Source of the DNA: Candolleomyces eurysporus
Lineage: Eukaryota; Basidiomycota; Agaricomycetes; Agaricales; Psathyrellaceae
Reading direction: 5' to 3'
Assembly: GCA_027579435.1 (NCBI GenBank)
Contig: JANBPK010000734.1
Location: forward strand, 1-64,000
Length of the DNA stretch: 64,000 nt
Positions 1-11,516 of the stretch are shown in pieces. Made by a program: the position numbers and the translations under genes. The first letter of the stretch is position 1, and each line of letters starts with the position of its first letter. The notes beneath the pieces were generated by a model, which made no database searches, had not been told where the DNA came from, and saw only the letters and a list, made by a program, of their open reading frames with translations.

Positions 1-102
1 TTTACCTCCACGTCGTCATTTCCACTCTCCAATATCTCCTCTACATGACTTTCTAGTCGACCTCACCCATCCAGGGCATCGCGAGACTTCTTCCTGGTAG
101 AC

Positions 103-3100
103 ATGTCTGATGGAACCTCGAGCCCGTCGCGGCCAACCTCGCCCTCTGCCAGCGTGCTCGCTGCCAACGACCTCCCAACTGCGCGCCCGTACCGTTTCGT
201 TTGGGATCCATCAACTCGCCGACCAGGTCCTGAAAGCGTCGCTGGCACAACAGAAGGAGGAAGATATGCTGGAGATTATATTGTCGGGAATGTTCAGCAT
301 CCACTCGGAGTGCTGAACAATCCATCTTCTATGAATTTGGCCCTTGGTTCCCTTCCTGTTGAATGGAGCAGTACTCGACTTGGTTTTCACGGTGCGGTCA
401 CAGTATGCATGAACAGAGAAGAGAAATACTCATTGCTTTGAACCAGCTATTTCGACGGTTCTCAATAACCCTCATAAGAAGCAAGCGCCTCCAAAGGCAC
501 ACTCCTCCCTGCCATCGGTACCACCTGCTGACCTGCCCCGGGTCCGACGTAAAGATTTCGATTCATATCTCAAGGCTATCAAACCTGAATGGGACAGATA
601 CGAGAGAAATACACAACTCGGGAAGGAGGGCCAAGCACACGTCGATCCCACTCGGTTCGGTGCAATCGAGGAGGAGGAAGAGAACGACGAGGCGTCCAAT
701 GGTGATGATGGTACCCTCACAATCCAACGCCAACGATCTGGCTCGACTACTACCTCGACAGTTCCTCCTTCGCCATTGCCAACACAGGCCCGGTCTATAC
801 CCCCACTAGACACTGTTCCCCAAGTCTTCTTCCACCCCGAATTCAACTTGGGCGACGCTCGAACCTTTGATGCAGTAACGGAGCAATCTTCCTTAGCTTC
901 CTTGGCGACACCTACCCAAGCAAACACCCGCACTATCAGTCGCGATCTACGCGAAGACGAGGACGACCCAACGGACCCACTGTCTATAAGCCATACGCTA
1001 CCCTTGCTGGAAAAGTTTGACCATTATGCAGACACCGTCGAGCAACATCTTATCCGTGAAATTTCGCTTCGGTCCACGTCCTTTTTCGCCGCGCTCACAA
1101 ACCTTCGCGACCTCCAAACATCTTCAACGCAGTGTCTATCTCGCATACAGAACCTGCGGCAGAAACTGAAGGAAGTCGACGAGGGAACTGCGAAGAAGGG
1201 GCTTGAATTAGTTCGGGTGAAGGCGAAGCAAGATAAGGTCCAGGAGGTCCGGGAGGGCGTGAAAATGGTGGAAGGAGTGGTAGAAATGATGGGAGTATTA
1301 AAGGGGCTGGTGGGTGCTGGGCAGTGGGGAGAAGCGTTGAATATCGTTGACGCGATAGAGGGCATGTGGGAAAGTGAGCGAGTTGAGATGGCAGGGAAGA
1401 AAGCGAATGGAAATGGAGGTGTGCCCAATAGCTCGCGGTTAGACAGTATGGCCGAAGAAGAGGACGCAGAGGAAGGGACGTTGGACGCGTCTCGGTCGAG
1501 GAGCGGCCATGGCCCTTCCGGAAAAGTGATACCCTTGTCATCCCTGAAGGCTTTCGGCTCCATACCCTCTCATCTTCGAACAATCACGATGGATATAGCC
1601 GCGGCACTCTCTGCGGAGCTCGTCGCGGTCTTGAAGGACGACTGGGTCTTGTATGTTGAGGCTAGGGAAACCGACGCTCTCAAAGCAGAAACAGGGCCCG
1701 CTTCTGAATCTTCCACTACCAATGAGAGCACAGAAAGGAAGGAGGGCTCTGGTCCAAATGGCACCACCGCGAACGCTCATGGAAGCGGCGAGGACAAGAG
1801 AACGGACGCGATAAATCAAGGGCTTAGAGACCGTTTGAGACCCCTCCTTCTCAATTTGGTGAGGACCAAAGGGTTGAAGGAGGGAATGCTCAGCTGGAGG
1901 GAAGTGATCCAGGGTGAGCTCAAAGCCCTGGTTTCAAAGGTGAGTTCAGTTTCTCTGGCATGAGCGGGATCTCAGTGTCGGGTTAGAAACTCCCAGGTCT
2001 TGAGGCCGAATCCGAGGGCAGCAATGGCAATGACGAGGTTAGGTTAGTGACTTTTCTTGAAAACCAGGTCATTCCCGTATTCACCGCTCTGTAGAGCCGG
2101 ACTCGCCAATCATCTGCGGAACCTGTCTCAGGCAGATTTCATGGCCTTGATGAAAGGCATATACCGCACCCTCATGAATGGGATCGAGAGACTCAAGTCG
2201 CAAGGCGATATACTCTCTGAGATGTTGGAGGCTTTGAAGTACGTGTTCTTGTTAATGTCGGCTCCTGTAGGTTCTTAACACGTCGATTTTACAGGCCTGA
2301 GCTACCAAATCGACGTGCTCCTAGATCGGCGACGACCGCATCCCGTACCTCCTCCACATCGAACTCTCAAAGCACAGCATTATCATCGTCGACTTCCTCT
2401 TTACCACTGATTCCACCAATTGAAGAAGATCTCAATGATTTCCTCTCCTCATCCTGTGAGTTGGCCAACACTACCGTTGCGAAGGTAGTGGCATTCCGCT
2501 CGGAGAAACATGCCAAGCTCGACCTTCCCGAGTTCATGGACTTCTTCAACACTTCATGGGCATTCGTTGTGCGATGTGAAGTCATTTCGAAGAGGATGAT
2601 TATTGGGCTACGCGGGACTGTCGTTAGCCAGGTCAGTCACCGAGTGAAGCACTTTTCTTCCCAGCTCTAACCATTTCCATTCCAGGCGAAACTATGGTTG
2701 CAGACTTTCCATCAAGCTAGGATATCTCAATCCGCGAAGTTGGTTGAAGACGAAGTGTGGAATCCTTCTCCTGTTACTAGGGAAGTGCAAAGGATGACGG
2801 ACATTATCATCGACTCTGCGGTGAAGGACTCCCCGGAATTGTTTATCGACCCAACGAAAAAGACACCGGAACAGAGCCCAGGAGATGCCTCGAAAGAGGT
2901 CAACGGAACATCGAGTCAGGTTGACGAGTTAGCGAATCCTCCTTCAACGGCGAAAACGCCAGCTACCCCATCGAAACCTTCGGCCACCACGCCCCTCCGT
3001 ATCGAAGACAGGACCTATTTCGCTGTCAAGGCGACACTCGACGTTCTAGGGTTGCTACTCGATTACTTAAAGATCGTCGTGAACATGAGCATGCTCACCA

Positions 3101-4780
3101 CCGATACAATGAGTCGCGTGATCGAGTTCCTGAAGGCCTTCAACTCACGGACTTGCCAAGTTGTTCTGGGAGCAGGCGCAATGAGGTCGGCGGGTTTGAA
3201 GAACATCACCGCCAAGCATCTGGGTGAGGACCTTTTATGTTCTCTTGGGTCAAGTTCTAATGTATCCCAGCCTTGGCTTCCCAGTCATTATCCGTTGTGT
3301 TCGAGCTCATTCCCTATGTAAGGGAGAATTTCCGAAGGCATCTAAGCCAGAAGCAAGCTGTGATGCTGGTTGAATTTGACAAGCTCAAGCGTGTATGTTC
3401 CCCTGCTAAATTTTTTTTTATCCTTNTGACAGACGAGTGACCGTATGATCAGGATTATCAGGAACACCAGAACGAAATTCACGCAAAACTTGTCGCTATT
3501 ATGGGCGACAGGCTCAAGGCTCATGTCAAAACTTTACATGTAGGCATCTTTCCTCTTTCGCCACGATGAACTACGATCTAAACACCAAATTTAGGCCATC
3601 GACTGGAATGCGAATAGCCCAGAAGGAGGCGTAAACACCTACATGGTTGCGTTGGTGAAGGAGACGGTCCAGCTTCATAAGATCCTATCACGCTATCTGA
3701 CACTTCCTGTTGTTGAGGTAAGCCTCCATTCCAAGGGTTACACTTGCATCTCTATGTCATCATCTCTTCGTCATTTGAAGCCCACCCGTGGGTCTCCCTT
3801 TCGTTCCAATCAATGCCCGAAGTGAGGAAGGCGGATTGACTCTGGCCCCGTGGCATCTGTGGGCATGCGCGTAACGCGCCACAACATCTACCTTCCCTTG
3901 TTTCGTCTCCATTTTTCGCCCTGATGATGGTGTCAATGCTGCGCATACTGAACCTTCTCCTCGATTAGTTCGTCATGTCTCAAGTCCTGGCAGCAATTAA
4001 CCACGGTCTGTCGGAAGAGTATGGCAAAATCGAACTGCGAGACCAACACGGGAAGAATCGGTAAGTGACCTATTCAAACTCTCACCGCCGTTTTCCTCGG
4101 GATACTGCGCGGGATAGACGGTGAACGTATGGTGTGCCCTGCGCTATTACACCCGTCGATCACATGCTTGCTGCCCCTGGGTCACACCCTAAACTTTATA
4201 GCCAAATTTCTTGATATTTACTGACAGTTTTGCTGACTGTCCTCCTTTTGTTGGCAGGCTCCTTGAAGACGCGCGGTACCTAAATCAGCAGTTCTCCACG
4301 CTGAAGAATATCAGAGCTCCAACTGCGATGTTAGAAACTGTTGTAGCGGAGAAAATGTTGCCTCGACCAGCCGGAGCACCCGTTCCGCAAACCCCATTGA
4401 GAGCCAATACATTAACAGCAAACCAACGGTTGAAGGGGCTACTGTCAGGGAAAGGCTCATCGTTTTTGGACAAGACTCTTCCCCAACCTAACCGAACGCC
4501 AACGCCCCCAGTACCTCCGCCGGCGGACACCAAACTCCAGCCTCCTGCTATGTCACTTGGCAATGGCTCAAGTAACGGGCCAAATGCGTTGGGCATTGAC
4601 GGCTCGGTCAGTGGAAGCAGTGCGTCTCTGATACTGTCTCCTCCCATCGATACTGCAGGGGGCCCTGGCGGAGGATTCAGACAACTGGACGGGTTTGACT
4701 CTACAGAGATTAACCCAACTCCCAGCGCTTCGGCTTCCCCACCCCCACCACCTCCTAAAGCTGATGGTAGTGGACGCTAG
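103..4780 (+). CDS. VPS54: Vps54, GARP tethering-complex subunit
   Basis: Multi-exon gene for the Vps54 subunit of GARP, which tethers endosome-derived vesicles at the trans-Golgi network. The ATG at 103 opens a short exon ending near 391. A 55-nt intron (392-446) leads into a long exon (447-1939) in phase. Early residues include WDPSTRRPGPESVAGTTEGG, followed by a PQVFFHPEFNLGD stretch typical of the Vps54 N-terminus and then helical segments (about 1000-1400) typical of CATCHR tethers. Later exons hold LVKETVQLHKILSRYL and the SQVLAAINHGLSEEYGK block of the Vps54 C-terminal domain. The last about 150 residues (4300-4780) are Pro/Ser-rich and look disordered. The first two exons are well supported. 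Introns between 1940 and 4250 are frequent and were only partly resolved. The single N at 3426 falls in an intron. Confidence 0.88.
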
Positions 4781-6997
4781 CTACAGATGAGTTAGGGCAG
4801 CCTCAAGCTCAGATGGTGCCGTTCTTTTTGTTTTGTCGTTCATTTGTGCTCAGGTCGGATTATTATTTATCTATGACTTTCTAATCATTATCAACTCGGG
4901 CTAGAGCAGCCTTTCAGTCAAATTTTCAGACTTTTCGTGAGAACCATGGGGCAATCTGTTACTTCGAAAGCGGCGAATACTTTATTGCCCAACAGATGAC
5001 AGACAGCATTTGCCCGGGGTTGTTAAAGACGCAATCGACCGGTGGCGCCTCCTGCGGTCGCTGAGCATTGAGTTTCATTCCACATTAAAGGCAACCACGG
5101 ATCGGTTTCCGATGTTGAATGGTCCAGCATTAGCATTCAAACTGGACGTGCCTTTGGCCATACATTTTTGCAACTGTAACCGATCGTGACTTACTCAAGA
5201 AGGCAAACGCGAGGGCTGCGGCTGTCAATGTCGCCTGCGACCGCAAACATCGACCTGGTCACGGCATTTGAGAAGAGTGGATCATACCAGGGTAAGTCCA
5301 TTGAGATTTTTATTCAGAAGACCCTGAATCGATGTAACATATTCTAATCGTCATCTTACCTGTCGGTCACGCACTTTGTGTATTGTTTGGGTCATGGGCG
5401 CGACCGCCGTTTACACACGAACTTGTCAATCTCCTTCACACTAGGTCACATCTGGATCTCTGGTATGGTCCGACGCACCTATGTCACACTTCAGGGATGT
5501 TTAATGCCACGGAAATGGAAAATTGTGGGGTAATTGGGTTTGGGCCATTGATTGAATTCCTGATGTTAGGGTGCTCCGGTGTTCAGAAAATTCATGTTGC
5601 TCAGGTGACCAACGCCTCGCTCGAACGTTTGAGCCTGGCAAGGCAGAGTTAGGCAGTCGTTAAGGAGGTGTCCGGCTCAAGCACGAGCTAACGTATTCTC
5701 TCGTAAAGATACTCACACAGGTGCGTTAACCCTCTTCGAAGAAGGTTGCCGCACCACCTTGTCTATACTTATATCTTCATTGAACCCTTCACTTCAATAG
5801 TACAAGACCCGACTGAGGGGAACACCATGTGGGCCTGTCACGTTTAAGTTTCAAAGCAAGGCTGGAGCTTCTACGGCAATTATGAGACTCAGCATCATGT
5901 TTTCTGATGCGAGGACGCTCCAGAAAGGCGCCAGATGACCCGACGACGTGACCGCAGCGGCCTTGATATTTCTTGGCCTGAGTCCACAGGCATTTTACGC
6001 GAGTGCAAGAGGCGGTCTAGCTCCAGGCTTCAGCATAGAGGACCCCTGGTCCGAAACAACTGCTGATCTAAACCCGACATGTCGCATAATCCATTTTTGT
6101 TCGGGAATGCGAGTGTGGGGAAGCCGATCGCCAATCCGAAGATTGGATGCCCCCCTACGCCCTGTTTGCCGAACGCCGAACGTTTACGTTGTCAGCAAGC
6201 ACAAACACGCACGAGGAGAGATTGGGAAGACCACGTAGGAAGATCTCGAGCCTTTCAGAGTTCCCCAACGTTCCTTTGCGTTCTATGACATTCTCAAGCT
6301 TGCGTGGGATAAAATGGGGGTACTGGGACAGTCGCAGAGAGGGGTAGGTCCAAGGATGCATCGCCAAGCACGTCTTTTTTTCATGAACGATGGGCAACGC
6401 GGATCGCGTTGAAAGGTGACTCGTTCCGTCTGCTGGAGAGGGGGGAGATAGGTGAGCTATCTGAGTGCCAAGCACCCGCGGAATCTAATGTATGGACGCA
6501 TGGGTATTAATTAAGCGCGCCTCGATGAAATAATTTTTTTGTTCACAACACAAGCCAATACATAAATCAGAAAAGGCAGATCGTCCGAGTCGACAACCCC
6601 ATTGTTCATGAGAACCACTCCAGTCAGCAACCGCTGAGCGCTTATTTCGAGTCGCCTCGTGTTTTATTCATCGCCTAAAATGGGAAAGTCGAAGATATCC
6701 AGGCCTCATCAGGCCGTATCGAAGCAAACACGTTTGGTAGATATCGGATAGAAATATGAATGTCACTGCGCATGCGCACTGCTTCCTATCTACGTCTATA
6801 TCCCTCACTAACGACCCGATGCGCTGTTCGGTATGCCCCTTCCGGAGACTAGGATTACACGAGTTGCACTGACATTGCACTGACACGTTCACAAAATCTC
6901 CGACAACCTTAGGCATGAGAAACTCGGCCAAAAATAAAGTCATTCTCTTTGTAAATTTGTATCATGAGCTACATATAAGGCTTGCTGTTAAGTGTGA
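4781..6997. other. gene-poor interval
   Basis: About 2.2 kb between VPS54 and the ADP-ribosylglycohydrolase. Open frames here are short (under about 110 codons), lack recognisable motifs and do not splice into anything convincing. The left end should hold the VPS54 3' UTR and the right end the 3' UTR of the minus-strand gene ending at 6998. No tRNA, repeat array or transposon remnant was recognised. Confidence 0.5.
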
Positions 6998-8314
6998 CTA
7001 GAGGCTTCTTTCGTAACGCGCCAATTCCTCTGCAACTTCCTCCACAAGGTCCCTTCTAACCAATCCAGCCTTCCATTCCAAAACCTTCTTCGACCAAAAC
7101 AGATGGCGTGCTGCTGAGGTCTCCGAAGCCTCACCCTCTTCTAAACTAGCGTACCAGCACCCTGCCAGTCCGGCATAAATCGCCCCCACGGTATCGGCAT
7201 CACTTCCCAGATTGACAGCCATGATCGCTCCGGCTTCAAACGTGTCTGTGGCGAAAAAGCAGTGCAGCGCAGCGACAATGGAATGCAGGACATAACCCGT
7301 GGACGGCAATGCCTTTGCGGCCGGGATCACAAAAGGAAAGTCGATATCGGTGTCTTGGGATTCACCCTGAAATCCTGGGGGACTAGCGGTCTTGACTTGC
7401 TCGATGAGGCGTAAAATGGGGTGGTATTGTTTGTAATAAGCCTCCCGCTGACGGGCAATGTCAGCGCTACCACCGACGTCGGGTGCGAATGAGGGTGCAT
7501 CGATGGGAATCGCGAGGGCTTGCCGAAGTTCTTGGGTTTGGTATGGGAAGTCAGCGATGTATTGTAGTAGATCGAGTTTCGAATAGGTTGATGGTGCCGT
7601 GTTCCCTTTTCCTTCCACCCTGACGGCTTGTTGCATGACTGTGGCGATAGCGCCTGTCCACACTTCGCATGCCTCCAAACATAGCAAAGTAGGGTGTGTG
7701 GTCTGGCTGCTTCTTCGAGCGTATACCCTGGCTACTTCGGGATCGCGCCAGTAGGCCAGCCCTACGGGTAAGACGCGCATGAGGCTCCCATTTCCAGCGC
7801 TACTTGTCTTGGAAAGTCTCCCTTGAATTTGTTCAAGCGCCTTCTGGGGAGATTCGCGATTTGCTATGTAGATTTCCAGCGCAGTTCGAATTGTGATGCC
7901 GATATCAAAGCATTCCCCGACGGCGGAAAGTTCGCCCTTTTGGTACCAGTTGGCGTAAGCTTCGAGCTGATGAGCCTCATCGAAGCCATGAGTTGCGATA
8001 GAGCGAGCAAGGGATAGGGTCATCGACGAATCATCGGTCCATGTGCCAGGCTGCAGGACATCAGCGAAATTAGTGTTGGGCTGGAAGCTTGTCACCAATG
8101 GAAAGGTGAATCTAGCATGGAATTCGGCGGGTCCACCAAGCGCATCAACGAGGGTGGTTGCAAGGATGGATAGCTTGATCTTTGCCTCTGCTGAAGCCTG
8201 AACAACAAGTTGATCACAGAGACTGGGAGTGGTGGCCATCGGGATAATGAAATCGTTGAGATGCGCAAGGTGGGTCTTCGGGCGTTGCACAAAGGCTGTT
8301 GATCTTTCAGTCAT
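6998..8314 (-). CDS. ADP-ribosylglycohydrolase (ARH/DraG family)
   Basis: A single uninterrupted frame of 438 codons for an ADP-ribosylglycohydrolase-family protein. The family removes ADP-ribose from protein side chains or hydrolyses ADP-ribose derivatives, using two Mg ions. Visible hallmarks are an N-terminal VDALGGPAEF block (the usual G-DALG-P-EF), GTWTDDSSMTLSLA with the metal-binding TDD triplet, SSAGNGSLMRVLP in the middle, and the C-terminal NLGSDADTVGAIYAGLAG with the second metal-binding Asp cluster. The ATG at 8314 is the first in frame. One at 8239 (MATTPSLCDQ) has a better context and could be the true start. The frame is open a little further upstream but has no ATG. It is unusual here in having no intron. 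Its cellular substrate cannot be told from the sequence. Confidence 0.88.
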   Translation of the reverse strand: MTERSTAFVQRPKTHLAHLNDFIIPMATTPSLCDQLVVQASAEAKIKLSILATTLVDALGGPAEFHARFTFPLVTSFQPNTNFADVLQPGTWTDDSSMTLSLARSIATHGFDEAHQLEAYANWYQKGELSAVGECFDIGITIRTALEIYIANRESPQKALEQIQGRLSKTSSAGNGSLMRVLPVGLAYWRDPEVARVYARRSSQTTHPTLLCLEACEVWTGAIATVMQQAVRVEGKGNTAPSTYSKLDLLQYIADFPYQTQELRQALAIPIDAPSFAPDVGGSADIARQREAYYKQYHPILRLIEQVKTASPPGFQGESQDTDIDFPFVIPAAKALPSTGYVLHSIVAALHCFFATDTFEAGAIMAVNLGSDADTVGAIYAGLAGCWYASLEEGEASETSAARHLFWSKKVLEWKAGLVRRDLVEEVAEELARYERSL

Positions 8315-10231
8315 CAGGCCCCCTTCGCATTTCAAAATTCAAACGGCGCCTCGACATTCAGAACGGACGGCCATATGTCCTTTTCAGTTCTGAGCGATTC
8401 GTTGCTGTGCTGAAAATCATATTGCAGCTTCCAGATCATAACGCCAAACAGGAACTACTTTCCGTTGCCGGCGGCGGTAGAGGAAAATCCATTGTACTTC
8501 GAATTGGTCTGGATTCTCAAACCCCGTCATGCTAATGATATCTTTGGGGTTGAGGTGCCATCGATATGTCTAAGTCAAGGAGAGCCAAGTCAATGGAACC
8601 TTATTTAGCCTTGTCTCGACCTGGACCTATTGAAGCTAGGATGCGGCGTACGCAGGGCTTCGAATTGCGTTGCATCATCATCTGTCCGTCACAAGCACAA
8701 GTCACCGGATTGACGACGGAGAAGGCTCGGGCACCCCGAGTCTTGTGCAGAACCCGCGCAGGGATGAATCACGAAGTTGTTTGGATTCAATAAAGACGTG
8801 ACGATTGCAGCCCAATGCACCATTATTCTGTCGGCAGACAGAAAGGCACGGCGGATTGCGCAACTGGCCGCGTACCCTCTCGGTGTGACCCTTGGTGTGA
8901 GACACGTCAGGGTGATATATAGATATGTCTGACTTCCATAATGCATATCAAAGCGGCATTGAATTGCTTCGAATGGTGTCAGATTCGCCATCCTGCCTCG
9001 TGAATGGACAGGTGTAACCCTCGAAATAGCTAGTGAGTGGTTGTGGGTAATAAACCCGAACGCCTGCTCGAGTCCGCAGCCAAGCAACGATGGGAAGATG
9101 AATACCCTTTTTCCGTGATGAATTGGTACCCTAGCGGTCGAAGTAATCGCCGCAGGACTCGGAGCCATTGACGGATATTTTGGGCATTTTTTTAGGCAAA
9201 TTCTTGTCATCCGCACAGTCAAAGCAACTGCGTTGAAGATTGAGACCGCACCGCATGATCAGAAAAGACCACATATGGAGCTGGTCGGCGACTAGAGCGA
9301 CGTTTAGTGCTCAGCACTTCAGCGCTCAGCTGGCCTTAGTTTCGACATCATCCATGACGCAAACCCGCGTCGACGTTTCGAGTCCTTGCAGAACAGAGTT
9401 CGCCGAAGTCCAAAATGGCGTGGAGATGGCGTCACATGAGGTCGCCGCGTCACGTCTGACGGAGTTTCAAATTAAAAGGTTTAACGGAAATATCATATTA
9501 GAATACATACCGCGCCCGAAGGAGAATGCATCCATCGGACTCGGATATCCAAGGACATCCACTGCGAGAGCAGCCTCGAACGTCGCAGGAGCCATGTAGC
9601 TCGCCTTCTGCTGGTCATGCCGTGAACAGCGAGGACAATGTCCCCAGCACAAATTGTGGACAGACTCCTGATTATATCCGCTCGAGAGAGCTTTGGTACG
9701 GCCCAACGCGAAGCTGATGCCGCGCCACGTTTGACCAGTCATCTGATAACAAGCACGCTCTGATATGTTTTGAAATAAGGGATACAATGCCAACGTTCGC
9801 ACAATAAAGGTTTCCTGCCAATGGCGCGCAACAAAGACAGCCGATGGAAGCAAATTCTGGAATCGAGAGGCGCCCTCGACATGAGGAACGTTTCTCGCCC
9901 GGACTTGAGGAATCTTTTGGGCATCGAATCTAGATCGCCTCGATCTCTCGGCACCCCAATCTGGACGCCGGAAGCGGACTTTGAAAAGAGGTAAATTAGA
10001 ATGTGACGCGTCACGCCCGAGTGTCACGTGTGACCGCCAAATCGAGTCACTTTGCCACCCAATTCAAAATTTCCTGCAATGTTGCGACATCCCCTGATAT
10101 GGGCGTGCCGTATATATAGTCGCCCTCCCTCCTCCCCGTTTCCTTGACTATTCCCAGCCGCCCACCCGTCCTCGTCGCTGCCCAACCCTCCGTGCTCACC
10201 GTTTCCAACGTTCTCCACAGAGAACCCAACA
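8315..10231. other. intergenic region between divergent genes
   Basis: About 1.9 kb between the start of the minus-strand ADP-ribosylglycohydrolase and the plus-strand Ecl1-family gene. It should contain both promoters. The small open frames here have no protein signature or plausible splice partners. A TATA element sits at its right end. Nothing else was recognised. Confidence 0.45.
10111..10119 (+). promoter_or_regulatory. TATA box of the Ecl1-family gene
   Basis: TATATATAG lies 121 bp upstream of the ATG at 10232 and is followed by a C/T-rich leader (CGCCCTCCCTCCTCC). That arrangement is common for fungal core promoters of strongly regulated genes. The transcription start was not mapped; this is a motif call only. 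Confidence 0.5.
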
Positions 10232-11516
10232 ATGTTCGAGGACCTCTGTCTGCACTGCGGCAAGCCTGTGCAGGACGACGGGTATGTCTACTACTCCCTT
10301 TGTGAGGCAGAGTTTCCTCAGATGGTCGTCTAGAAGCGCCTACTGCAGTGACGAATGCCAGAGCACTGACCTGGCGTCGCCTTCAATATCCTCTTCGAGC
10401 AGTGCGCTCTCCTCCCCTTCCCTCGGCTTCGCCCCTGGCGGAGATGTACCGCCCCTGGTACCCTCAGCTCTGGGCTCGGCCCTGCGCAAATGCCAAGGAC
10501 GCGATCCCTACTGTGTCTCATCCTCCTCCGCATCCCCAAATTCCTGGACCCTGGCCGACGATGAAGAAAATGAGGGCGCGTTCGTTGCACGGGGCCTCCG
10601 CTACCGCGACGGAACGGATTCTATATACGACGGTAGCTCGAAATCGGTCAACTTCGTCTACAACCTCAAGTCTTCTGCTCTCTCATACGCTCGCCGGCCA
10701 TCTGGGACCAACAATCACTCGATCGTTCCCCAAGTCCACCAACGCGGCTCTTCTCCAGCGCCCAACACTGACCGTGTTCGAGGTGCACCTCGGAGTGTGC
10801 CTAGCGCATCTCGTTCGTCTTCCGCGGACGAGGAAGGGGACCTCTCAGATTATAGTCTTTCATCCCGCGAAGACTCCGAGGTCGACTCCCTGAAGTCGAA
10901 GGCAAGGAAGAATCGCAATCGGGGCAGCCTGCCGACATACTTCAATCTCCTCCAGATCAATTCCCCTTCAACGAAGGCGGCCGCCAAATCTTCACCTGTA
11001 CTATCATCATCCAACAACACCATCCCCCGGCCCTCACCACCAACCCCAAAGAACGTCATTCCCTCACCTTTTCCGATCCCGAAGCCTGTCGCTACTCAAG
11101 ACACCCCTCGTGGTCGTCGGAGGAACGACATAGAGTTCAGTCACTGTTTCGAGGACTCGTCGCCTTCACGGTCGCGCTCTCGTGCTGAAAGTCGAGGTGT
11201 ACCCAGTGGTCTTCGTTCGCGGCGGGAGGGCAACCTTGGTGTGGAGAACGGGTTTGACCGGACGACTGATGAAATCCCTCGTGGGCGTTCGACTGTTCGA
11301 AGGAATAGCTCACCAATTCCCCGGATGTTCATCACTGCTGCGCCTCGGAATACCGACCGGTCTCAGTCGAGCCAGACCGGTGGCCGCGGTCGCGTTCGAG
11401 TGGCTGATCTCGAAGGCGTTGGGTGCCTCCCTGAAGCCCCAGGATTTGGAAATGGAAGGAGTGGACTTGTGGATCGAGGAAGGATGGCCACTTTGGCAAA
11501 ACGTGTTCCCCTATGA
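10232..11516 (+). CDS. Ecl1-family zinc-binding protein with long disordered tail
   Basis: Two exons, 10232-10281 and 10334-11516, joined across a 52-nt GT-AG intron, give 410 residues. The spliced N-terminus reads DLCLHCGKPV followed by AYCSDEC, a CxxC...CxxxC zinc motif. This is the signature of the Ecl1/Ecl2/Ecl3 family (extender of chronological lifespan; yeast and fission yeast members act in starvation and sulfur or zinc responses). The zinc module is split by the intron, so it is visible only after splicing. The remaining roughly 380 residues are Ser/Pro/Arg-rich with RSRSRAESRG-like stretches and look disordered. The founding family members are under about 100 residues, so the tail is long. 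The stop is at 11516. A different frame stays open to 11676 but has no start or motif. Function is inferred from the family. Confidence 0.72.

Noticed and set aside
8315..8335. Start of the ADP-ribosylglycohydrolase at 8335
   Set aside because: That codon is TTG on the minus strand; the first ATG is at 8314.
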